From positions 1 through 17,054 of the forward strand of contig JASGMZ010000034.1 in NCBI GenBank assembly GCA_030156305.1: a stretch of 17,054 bases of DNA. Reading direction: 5' to 3'. The DNA is from Bacteroidales bacterium. Its GTDB lineage: Bacteria > Bacteroidota > Bacteroidia > Bacteroidales > UBA12077. The notes under the pieces were generated by a model that was not told where the DNA came from, made no database searches, and was given only the letters and a program-made list of their open reading frames with translations. The translations under genes were made by a program, and so were the position numbers. This document shows positions 1 through 6,898 of the stretch, one piece after another; position 1 is the first letter of the stretch; each line of letters opens with the position of its first letter.

Positions 1-108
1 ATAAAAGCTCAGATTATGCCCGCTCACAGTATAACTGATCCAGTACTATCAATTAATGATATTAACAGATCAATAAATAAATTTTTAAACTTTGCGACTC
101 CGTCTTAA
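1..108 (+). CDS. possible 3' end of an upstream gene (partial)
   Basis: Frame 1 is open from the window edge to a TAA at 106-108, giving 35 codons that read like a protein C-terminus (…MPAHSITDPVLSINDINR…). The other two plus frames and the three minus frames contain stops in this stretch. No family is recognisable from so short a piece, and an open run of this length can occur by chance. If real, the gene lies upstream, runs in the same direction as the amidohydrolase at 204, and is separated from it by about 95 bp. Confidence 0.35.
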   Translation: MKAQIMPAHSITDPVLSINDINRSINKFLNFATPS

Positions 109-122
109 CGGTGAGCAATTAT

Positions 123-153
123 TTTGTATGTTCACACTGATTAGTTACCTTTA
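123..153 (+). promoter_or_regulatory. candidate Bacteroidota-type promoter for the amidohydrolase
   Basis: A TTTG at 123-126 is followed 19 bp later by TACCTTTA at 146-153, which is 7 of 8 bases of the TAnnTTTG -7 box. The spacer equals the one in the better sucD promoter. It would start transcription near position 160, about 45 nt before the ATG. In AT-rich DNA such matches arise by chance. Confidence 0.3.
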
Positions 154-203
154 TTTAAATTCAATTGTGTATATTTATCTAATAATCCATAAAATATCAT
201 ACC

Positions 204-1838
204 ATGAATAGAATATTTTATTTTATAATTGCCGCTACAATGCTTTTAAGCGCATGTTCCGATACTGAAAAAGTTGATTTAATTGTTACCCATGCAAAAA
301 TTTATACGGTGGATAAGGAATTTTCCGTAGTCGAAAGTTTTGCCGTAAAAGACGGCAAATTTGTTGCTGTAGGTACAAAAGATGAAATTTTATCCAACCT
401 TACGGCAACAAAAATGCTGGAATTGGATGGCAAGTTTATATATCCCGGTTTTATTGATGCACACAGCCATTTTACAGGGTATTGTTTAACGCTTTTACAG
501 GCTGATTTACGCGGAACACAATCGTTTGACGAAATATTGGATATCATTACTCAACATGATAAAAAATACGATGCTGAGTGGGTTTTAGGACGAAGTTGGG
601 ACCAAAATAACTGGGAAGTGAAGAATTTTCCCGTAAATGATAAATTAAATGAGTTGTTTCCTGATAAACCTGTTTATCTCCGACGTGTTGACGGGCATGC
701 TGCCATTGCTAATGCAAAAGCACTTGAAATGGCAGGTATTACTGCCGAAACGCAGGTTGATGGCGGTAAGGTATTAGTGAAAGATGGAAAACCAACCGGC
801 GTGTTAATCGATAATGCCATGTCCTTAGTAAGCCGGTTAATTCCTGACGTGGATAAAAACCAGGCTGTAAAAGCAATAGCACAGGGCGAACAGAATTGTT
901 TTGCTGTTGGGTTAACCTCAGTTTGCGATGCCGGGCTTTATAAAAATCAGGTTTTACTCATTGACTCACTGCAAAAAGCAGGTGACATGAAGTTGCGGTT
1001 ATATGCCATGTTAGAGCCTACTGACCAAAACATTAATCACTTTGTAAAAAACGGCAGGTATAAAACCGAGTACCTGAATGTGCGTTCTATTAAATTGTAT
1101 GCCGACGGAGCGTTAGGGTCAAGGGGGGCTGCTTTATTAGAACCTTATGCCGATGAGCCAGGAAATTATGGTTTAATTGTAGAACCATTTGAATTTTATC
1201 ATACAATGTGTAAGCTGGCCTACGATAACAATTATCAGGTTTGTACCCACGCTATTGGTGACTCGGCAAACAGGGTAATGCTTAATATTTATGCACAATA
1301 TCTAAAAAGAAAAAACGGCCGTCGCTGGAGAATTGAGCATGCTCAAATTATTCATCCCGATGAATTGCATAAATTTAGGAAATATAGTATTGTTCCATCC
1401 ATTCAATCAACGCATTGTACCTCGGATATGTACTGGGCTGACGAACGGCTGGGAGAGGAGCGGATAAAAAATGCCTATATCTATAAACAGTTAATGGAAC
1501 AAAACGGATGGTTGCCTAATGGAACAGACTTCCCGGTGGAAAAAATCGACCCGCTGTTAACTTTTTATGCCAGTGTGGCCCGAAAAGATTTAGATGGCTA
1601 TCCCGAAGACGGATTTCAAACCGAAAATGCATTATCGCGCGAAGAAACCCTAAAATCGATGACAATTTGGGCCGCCAAAGCAGCCTTTGAAGAAAACGAA
1701 AAAGGAAGCATAGAGCCAGGCAAAATGGCTGATTTTGTCGTATTAGAAAAAGATATTATGAAAATCCCTGAAAACGAGTTACCCAAAGCGAATGTTCAAT
1801 ACACTTTTATTGACGGGGAGATGGTATATAAGGATTAA
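204..1838 (+). CDS. amidohydrolase family 3 lipoprotein (YtcJ-like)
   Basis: A 544-residue metal-dependent hydrolase of the amidohydrolase superfamily, YtcJ-like group. The N-terminus is a lipoprotein signal with lipobox LSAC and lipidated Cys18, so the enzyme is probably anchored in the cell envelope. The beta-sandwich start (DLIVTHAKIYTVD) precedes the metal motif FIDAHSHF (His87, His89). Further conserved blocks are DGHAA (His164), IKLYADGALGSRG (Lys297, a possible carbamylated metal bridge), THAIGD (His349), IEHAQ (His379) and GTDFPV (Asp442). The C-terminus returns to the sandwich with GSIEPGKMADFVVL. The length is normal for the family. The substrate cannot be told from sequence; family members hydrolyse amide or similar bonds of small molecules. 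It converges on the barrel protein at 1981-2637 over a terminator. Confidence 0.9.
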   Translation: MNRIFYFIIAATMLLSACSDTEKVDLIVTHAKIYTVDKEFSVVESFAVKDGKFVAVGTKDEILSNLTATKMLELDGKFIYPGFIDAHSHFTGYCLTLLQADLRGTQSFDEILDIITQHDKKYDAEWVLGRSWDQNNWEVKNFPVNDKLNELFPDKPVYLRRVDGHAAIANAKALEMAGITAETQVDGGKVLVKDGKPTGVLIDNAMSLVSRLIPDVDKNQAVKAIAQGEQNCFAVGLTSVCDAGLYKNQVLLIDSLQKAGDMKLRLYAMLEPTDQNINHFVKNGRYKTEYLNVRSIKLYADGALGSRGAALLEPYADEPGNYGLIVEPFEFYHTMCKLAYDNNYQVCTHAIGDSANRVMLNIYAQYLKRKNGRRWRIEHAQIIHPDELHKFRKYSIVPSIQSTHCTSDMYWADERLGEERIKNAYIYKQLMEQNGWLPNGTDFPVEKIDPLLTFYASVARKDLDGYPEDGFQTENALSREETLKSMTIWAAKAAFEENEKGSIEPGKMADFVVLEKDIMKIPENELPKANVQYTFIDGEMVYKD

Positions 1839-1931
1839 TTTTTGAGACATTTTTTAGAAGAAGCATGAATTTTAATCCAAACTATCCTCTTAAGTAAGGG
1901 ATAAGAATTATTTTTGCCCCCTGAAAATGCA

Positions 1932-1962
1932 AAAAATCCAGAACAATTTGCTCTGGATTTTT
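1932..1962. terminator. bidirectional intrinsic terminator between convergent genes
   Basis: A perfect 11-bp inverted repeat (AAAAATCCAGA at 1932-1942, TCTGGATTTTT at 1952-1962) encloses a 9-nt loop. The A and T tracts at its ends give a U-run in either direction. It lies between the amidohydrolase stop (1838) and the stop of the minus-strand gene (1981), so it can end both transcripts. Confidence 0.85.
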
Positions 1963-1980
1963 AACTATTGTTTTTTGTAT

Positions 1981-2637
1981 TTAAAATACACCCAAAGATA
2001 AATAAACTCCATAAGATGAATAATCATAACTTGGATTATCACTGGGGTTAATAAATAAATCGTTAATATCAAAACTTGATTTTATTCCAAAATCAAAAAA
2101 TATGTTCTTATCAAAATGGAATCTTAAACCAATATTCATGATTATTCCTGATTTATAATAACTTCCAAAGCCATAAGATTTTTTAAAATTTTCAGGAACC
2201 ATTGACTGGTCTTTAAAATAATATTTTTGAGATGCAAGAATATCAAAATAAGGGCCTATTCCTGTATAAAATCCAATGTTTTTATCATTGGAGTTTGAAC
2301 TTAGATAATTCAATATTACAGGAAATCTAACAAAATATTCACTAACTCTGACATCAGCATTAGTAAGATAAGCATCACCATATCTCACATTAAATCCACC
2401 CCCTGTTTTTATTTCCAATCTCTGCTTTAACGGGAATCTTACATCTAAAGTAAAATCCGCCCCTGTATTGGCGTTTAATTTTTCGTAAGAGTCCATATTT
2501 GTACTATTATTCAAAAACTGGGTAGCAACGAGATCAACAGTACAACCGCTTGATATTTTTCTTTTTTCTGTGTCTTCTTGCGAAAAAACAAAAAGATGAA
2601 TTCCAATAAATAAGATTAAAAATAATATCTTTTTCAT
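1981..2637 (-). CDS. outer-membrane beta-barrel protein (porin-family, unknown role)
   Basis: A 218-residue protein with a type I signal peptide (MKKILFLILFIGIHLFVFSQ, cleavage near residue 19-20). The rest alternates hydrophobic and polar residues in short strands and is rich in Gly, Tyr and Phe, for example TGGGFNVRYGD, YFVRFPVILNYL and IGFYTGIGPYFDI. It ends in Phe (YGVYLSLGVF), the usual C-terminal signature for insertion by the BAM complex. This matches the small outer-membrane barrel domains common in Bacteroidota (PorT/OMP_b-brl type). No ligand or partner can be inferred. It lies 89 bp downstream of the AT-rich lipoprotein gene at 2727-3497 in the same orientation, so the two could be cotranscribed, though no promoter or terminator decides it. 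Confidence 0.8.
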   Translation of the reverse strand: MKKILFLILFIGIHLFVFSQEDTEKRKISSGCTVDLVATQFLNNSTNMDSYEKLNANTGADFTLDVRFPLKQRLEIKTGGGFNVRYGDAYLTNADVRVSEYFVRFPVILNYLSSNSNDKNIGFYTGIGPYFDILASQKYYFKDQSMVPENFKKSYGFGSYYKSGIIMNIGLRFHFDKNIFFDFGIKSSFDINDLFINPSDNPSYDYSSYGVYLSLGVF

Positions 2638-2726
2638 CGTTTTTTATTTTTTATTTATTAATGTGTAGTTGTTTAACCTGAAATATCAAACATTTACTCC
2701 ATTAATTAAAGTAAATTATTATTAAA

Positions 2727-3497
2727 TTACTCAGTAGCTTCTGCTGCTAAGGCAGAAGCAATAACAGCTCCAACACCTCCACCGAAAATTCCGCCAGTTG
2801 TACCACCAATTACAAATCCAAAAGCATCAGTAATAACAACCATTAAACCACGTCCTTTACTTGATGTATCAATAACACCTTCTGAAGTCCAATATGCACA
2901 ACTATATCTTGCTACTGCACATGCACTTAAAATGATTTCTTTTTCTAATTCACTTAAAGAATCATCAGTTAAAAATTCATTTTCTAATAATATTACTTTA
3001 TTTTGTATTTCATTTAATGTAAAACATTGTAATATAGATTCTCTTAATTTAATAGAACACTTTTTTAGATTTTCGGTTATTAATCCCTCTTTAACATATT
3101 GATCTAAACTTTCATCACTAATAAAACTATTTTTACTTAGTATTTTTTCAAAAGGGATTTTTTTTAAAAAACCATTTGGAATTTCCATATTCATTGTTTT
3201 AGCTAAATCATAACCAATCTCACAAATAACTTCTTTATCAAAACCAGACTTGAAATTATATTTTTCCATTTTTTCATTAATTATATCGCAACCATAATTA
3301 TGCAATATTCCTGCAGCTTCAAAACTGTTATTAGGATTATTAATAATTGCCTCCAGGGTATACTCATCTTCAATACCTAATTCTTTAACTTTAAGATCAA
3401 GTTCTGATAATGTTTCTTTATCAGATTTTATTGATTCTTTTTCGCATCCAATTGAAAATAAAAAAATAGACATTAAAATAATAACTGTTTTTTTCAT
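2727..3497 (-). CDS. unrecognised lipoprotein with glycine-rich hydrophobic tail
   Basis: A 256-residue protein I do not recognise. A lipoprotein signal with lipobox SIGC puts the lipidated Cys at residue 18. Residues 25-190 are charged and mainly helical, with short Asn/Asp-rich turns. There are further cysteines at 70, 92, 147, 158, 193 and 200. A short motif around 192-203 (ACAVARYSCAYW) precedes a glycine-rich, almost uncharged tail at about 215-251 (GGTTGGIFGGGVGAVIASAL), which resembles a glycine zipper able to insert in or pack within a membrane. Base composition is strikingly AT-rich: the sequence lines at 2941 and 3001 have 17-18% GC, while the tail-coding part is near 47%. This suggests a recent or weakly selected gene. 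Glycine-zipper tails are seen in some bacteriocin-like and envelope proteins, but no such function is shown here. Confidence 0.75.
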   Translation of the reverse strand: MKKTVIILMSIFLFSIGCEKESIKSDKETLSELDLKVKELGIEDEYTLEAIINNPNNSFEAAGILHNYGCDIINEKMEKYNFKSGFDKEVICEIGYDLAKTMNMEIPNGFLKKIPFEKILSKNSFISDESLDQYVKEGLITENLKKCSIKLRESILQCFTLNEIQNKVILLENEFLTDDSLSELEKEIILSACAVARYSCAYWTSEGVIDTSSKGRGLMVVITDAFGFVIGGTTGGIFGGGVGAVIASALAAEATE

Positions 3498-3635
3498 GGT
3501 TTTAAAATTTTAAAGGTTAATAATTAATTTGGTTAAATTTTCTCACTTAAAAGTAAAAAAATATATTGAAAACAAAAAAATCTATCTCAAATAAATAAAT
3601 TAATCCTTAAATCCGCAAAAAAGTTATTAACAATA

Positions 3636-3681
3636 GCAGCCAAAATATTGTGCATAAATATTTTACACAATGTTTGGCTGC
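3636..3681. repeat. long imperfect hairpin
   Basis: The left arm at 3636-3652 (GCAGCCAAAATATTGTG) pairs with the right arm at 3666-3681 (CACAATGTTTGGCTGC), with one bulge and one mismatch and a 13-nt AT-rich loop. There is no clear T-run next to it, so it is not a classical terminator. Its right end touches the start of the dispersed repeat copy. Confidence 0.75.
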
Positions 3682-3772
3682 TGAAACATCCATGCACTGA
3701 AGTTCACAAAAGGGAATGAATATAACATGGATGTTCCACAAGGCCAATTAATGAATTAAAATATATTCTTGT
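3681..3772. repeat. dispersed intergenic repeat, copy A
   Basis: This 92-bp stretch aligns with 13206-13294 in the same orientation. By hand I count about 7 mismatches and two gaps (1 and 4 nt). It contains a perfect 10-bp inverted repeat, AACATCCATG (3685-3694) and CATGGATGTT (3726-3735), separated by 31 nt. It is noncoding in both places. Confidence 0.85.
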
Positions 3773-3793
3773 GGTATAAAATTTTTAATGATA

Positions 3794-3830
3794 AAACCAC
3801 GCCAGCGGTTAAAAACCCTGGCGGTGGTTT
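3794..3830 (-). terminator. GC-rich hairpin, possible terminator of the cation ATPase
   Basis: AAACCACGCCAG (3794-3805) pairs with CTGGCGGTGGTTT (3818-3830), with one bulged base and a 12-nt loop. Read on the minus strand, the stem is followed by TTTTATCATT, a moderate U-tract, which fits termination about 180 nt after the ATPase stop codon. On the plus strand an A-run follows, so it would not terminate in that direction. Confidence 0.45.
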
Positions 3831-3853
3831 GTAAAAAAAATAACCACGCCAGC
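3795..3853. repeat. 12-bp direct repeat AACCACGCCAGC
   Basis: The 12-mer occurs at 3795-3806 and 3842-3853, 47 bp apart. Loose similarity continues after it, with AAAACC following 5 to 6 bases later in both. It looks like a decayed partial duplication of the hairpin unit, or half of a second copy. Confidence 0.65.
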
Positions 3854-3977
3854 ACTTGAAAACCGGAAGGATTACCGGCATCATTGCTAGTTTTGACGTT
3901 AGATTATTTTTAAACCAACGGGTAAACCACTTGGTTATCGTTTAATGTATATTCAAATTCAAATACCCTATTATCTT

Positions 3978-4009
3978 CCCTTATGCCCTTATTCCCTTAT
4001 TCCCTTATT
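3978..4009. repeat. 8-bp tandem repeat next to the ATPase stop
   Basis: Four consecutive units of CCCTTATT, the first reading CCCTTATG, occupy 3978-4009. The repeat ends 3 bp from the ATPase stop codon (4013-4015). On the ATPase coding strand the unit reads AATAAGGG. Because it lies after the stop, changes in copy number would not alter the protein. Confidence 0.9.
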
Positions 4010-4012
4010 CCT

Positions 4013-6760
4013 CTATACCTTACTTACTCTCCGGTTAATCCATTTAAAAATTTCCATTACTAAAATTATAGGAATAGCAAAAACAAGTATTTCTGCCCAT
4101 TCTACAATGGTTATCGGTTCAGTACGTAAAATGTTCTGCATGAACGGGATTTGCATGCTGGCAATATGAATCAACTGTGCAGTTAGAATTCCAAAAACAA
4201 GAAATAGATTTCGTTTTAGTGGGACTTTAAAGACAGAAGTGATTTCAGAACGTGCATTGAAAGCATGGAAGTTTTGCATAAACACCATCAGTAGCAGCAC
4301 CATATTACGGGCATGAATTTCATTCATTTGCAGGGAGTTAATTAGCCAGTACCAAACGCCAAAAATAATTCCACCTATGGTAAGTCCGGCAATAATGGTT
4401 TGTTTAATCATTAAAGGATTAAAAATCTTCTCATCGGGATTTCGTGGTTTTCGTTTCATGGCCAGTGGTTCGCCACCTTCGAAAGCGAGAGCTACATCCT
4501 GAATACCGTTGGTAACCAGGTTAAGCCATAACAGCTGAACAGCAAGCAAAGGCAGGGGAAGCCCTGCAAAAATGGAGGCAATAAAAAGGATGACCTCAGC
4601 TGCTCCGGTAGAGATAAGCAGGTAAATTACTTTACGTACATTATCGTAAGCAAAACGTCCTTCTTCAACACCGGCAACAATGGATGAGAAGTTATCATCA
4701 ATCACAATCATTTGTCCTACTTCTTTGGCCACATCGGTTCCTGAACCCATAGCCACGCCAATATTGGCACGTTTAAGTGCCGGTGCATCATTTACACCGT
4801 CGCCGGTTACGGCAACAAACTCTCCGTTACGAATAAGCACATCCACAATATCCATTTTTTGCGACGGAGAGATACGTGCAAAAACTTTACCCGAAAGGAC
4901 TAATTTTTTAAATGCCGGGCAATCTGCCGGACAGGCATCTTCGAGCATTTGGCCGGTTATTACCTGTTCATCCTCTTCCATGATTCCCAGTTCGCGCGCA
5001 ATGGTTCCGGCGGTAGATGGATGGTCGCCCGTAATCATCATTACTTTTATTCCTGCTTTTTTACATTTATCAACCGAATCTTTTGCCTCGGGCCTTAAGG
5101 GGTCAATAAAACTAATGAGTCCGTAAAAGGTGAGTTCAGGAATATCTTCATTTTCGTATTCATCCTGTTTGTTAAAATCAGAATACTCGCCACTGGCAAA
5201 GGCTAAAACACGGTATCCTTTTTCAGCAAGCGCTTCGGCCTGTTGTAAAATTAGTTCTTTATTTAGGTTAACGGATTGATCTCCATCGGCCATGACATGG
5301 CAAAAATCCAGAATCGTTTCTGTCGCTCCCTTAACACTAACTAAAGTTGTACCCTCTTTTTCATAAAATGCAGCTGAAAATTTTCTCTCTGATTCGTACG
5401 GTATTTTATCTTTAAGCTTATACTCTGCCCGAATATCCTTAGGATTTGCTCCTAATTTATAGCTCATTCCTAACAGGGCAATATCCATGGCATCGCCATA
5501 ATGTTCCCATCTACCGTCTTCTTTGCTTAATGTCGCTTCATTAGCCAAAACAGCTATTTGGGTTAAGAGGTCAATAGGGATGTTTTGCCCATAATTAATG
5601 GCCTGTTTTTGTTCTCCTTCTATAGAAACTTCTCCGTTGCCATTATATCCTTCGCCTGAAATGTTAAATGTTGAACCATTGGGCAGTGTAATTTTTTTAG
5701 CCGTTTGCTGATTTACAGTCAACGTTCCTGTTTTGTCGCTGGCAATAATGGTACAGCTTCCCAGGCTTTCAACAGCAGTGAGTTTGCGTACAATCACATT
5801 GCGTTTGGCCATCCGTTTGGTGGCAATGGAGAGTGCAACCGTAAGCGCTACGGGCAATCCTTCCGGAATGGCAGAAACAGCTAATGCTACCACAAAGAAA
5901 AAGATAGCAGATAGATCCATCCCGTTTATCCGCAAAATAATGGACAGGAAAACACTCAATGCAACCACCGCATAACTGATTTGGCGGGTAAACTTTTCCA
6001 TTCGCAATACCAGTGGTGGTTTTGCAGATTCAGATTCAGTAACATCCTGGGCAATCTGGCCAACCTGTGTATAAACTCCCGTAGATACCACAATACCCAT
6101 AGCTCGTCCCGACATCACGGTTGCTCCGGCGTAAGCCATATTGGTTCGTTCACTCACACGGGTGTCCTTTTTTAGGGTGCCTGTACTTTTTTTGGCGGCT
6201 GTTGATTCGCCGGTAAGAAAACTTTCATCCACAGCCAGGTTCGAAGATTCTATCAAACGCATATCAGCCGGAACTTTAAGTCCCGACTCCAATAAAACAA
6301 TATCGCCCGGAACAAGGTTTTTCGAATCCACATTCTGTTCTTTATGGTTTCGTTTCACCCGGGCACTTATTTTTAGAAGTTTTTGCAGACTTTGTGCACT
6401 TTTTTCCGCATTATATTCCTGGTAAGCGCCTAATCCGCTGTTAATCAATATTACCAGAAAAATAAAAGCAGCATCCTTAGCTTCGCCTATAGCAATGGAA
6501 GCAACTGCTGCGGCTAACAGAATAAATATTAGCGGATTAATAAGCTGGTGCAAAATGATTTGTAACAAGGTTACCGGTTTTGCCGGAGGCAATGTGTTTT
6601 CGCCATAAAAGTTGAGTCGTTCATTTACCTCGTCTGTTTCCAAACCTTCCTTTGAGGAATCCAGCTTTTTGTAAACTTCATCAAGTTCAAACGCGTACCA
6701 TTTTTCTTGTTGTATACTCGATTCCGTATGCTGTCCGTGGGTGATTGTTTCTTTTTTCAT
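4013..6760 (-). CDS. P2-type cation-transporting ATPase (Ca2+-ATPase-like)
   Basis: A 915-residue integral-membrane pump with all P-type ATPase parts: an N-terminal cation-ATPase domain, actuator motif LTGES (182-186), M4 motif IPEGLP (Glu300), phosphorylation site DKTGTLT (Asp342), KGA in the nucleotide domain, TGD (577-579), hinge TGDGVNDAP (652-660) and six C-terminal helices. The overall pattern is that of SERCA/PacL-like P2A pumps. Aligned to SERCA, site-II Glu309 and Asn796 are kept (Glu300, Asn747). Of the site-I ligands, Asn768 is Gly719, Asp800 is Asn751 and Glu908 is Gln829, while Glu771 and Thr799 are kept (Glu722, Thr750). Calcium is therefore only a default guess; one Ca2+ per cycle, or Na+/K+-like transport, is possible. 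It acts in the inner membrane. It is flanked by a 138-bp AT-rich gap upstream and repeats downstream, and is likely monocistronic. Confidence 0.92.
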   Translation of the reverse strand: MKKETITHGQHTESSIQQEKWYAFELDEVYKKLDSSKEGLETDEVNERLNFYGENTLPPAKPVTLLQIILHQLINPLIFILLAAAVASIAIGEAKDAAFIFLVILINSGLGAYQEYNAEKSAQSLQKLLKISARVKRNHKEQNVDSKNLVPGDIVLLESGLKVPADMRLIESSNLAVDESFLTGESTAAKKSTGTLKKDTRVSERTNMAYAGATVMSGRAMGIVVSTGVYTQVGQIAQDVTESESAKPPLVLRMEKFTRQISYAVVALSVFLSIILRINGMDLSAIFFFVVALAVSAIPEGLPVALTVALSIATKRMAKRNVIVRKLTAVESLGSCTIIASDKTGTLTVNQQTAKKITLPNGSTFNISGEGYNGNGEVSIEGEQKQAINYGQNIPIDLLTQIAVLANEATLSKEDGRWEHYGDAMDIALLGMSYKLGANPKDIRAEYKLKDKIPYESERKFSAAFYEKEGTTLVSVKGATETILDFCHVMADGDQSVNLNKELILQQAEALAEKGYRVLAFASGEYSDFNKQDEYENEDIPELTFYGLISFIDPLRPEAKDSVDKCKKAGIKVMMITGDHPSTAGTIARELGIMEEDEQVITGQMLEDACPADCPAFKKLVLSGKVFARISPSQKMDIVDVLIRNGEFVAVTGDGVNDAPALKRANIGVAMGSGTDVAKEVGQMIVIDDNFSSIVAGVEEGRFAYDNVRKVIYLLISTGAAEVILFIASIFAGLPLPLLAVQLLWLNLVTNGIQDVALAFEGGEPLAMKRKPRNPDEKIFNPLMIKQTIIAGLTIGGIIFGVWYWLINSLQMNEIHARNMVLLLMVFMQNFHAFNARSEITSVFKVPLKRNLFLVFGILTAQLIHIASMQIPFMQNILRTEPITIVEWAEILVFAIPIILVMEIFKWINRRVSKV

Positions 6761-6898
6761 GGCTGTAGAAGAAATTATGGATTAAAAAATCTGTTTCTTA
6801 TTATTATGTAATATTACTTTATCTAACACAATTTTTCCAATAAAATAAGAGTAAAAGGACAAGTATTTTCTTCATTTTGTTTAGGTAATAATGGTTTT

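Larger units (their letters stand above)
3498..4012. other. 515-bp gene-free region packed with short repeats
   Basis: The region holds no credible gene. It contains, left to right, an AT-rich leader for the lipoprotein gene, a long imperfect hairpin (3636-3681), one copy of a dispersed repeat (3681-3772), a GC-rich hairpin with a partial second copy (3794-3853), a short inverted repeat AACCAA/TTGGTT near 3914-3937, and an 8-bp tandem repeat (3978-4009) ending 3 bp before the ATPase stop codon. Confidence 0.8.

Noticed and set aside
3978..4009. Could the tandem repeat be a CRISPR fragment?
   Set aside because: The units are 8 bp and contiguous with no spacers, and no cas genes are present.
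4680..5126. Plus-strand open frame of 148 codons inside the ATPase gene
   Set aside because: It is antisense to the conserved phosphorylation/hinge region of the pump. The translation is Ser/Thr/Pro-rich with no motif, typical of a reverse-frame shadow.
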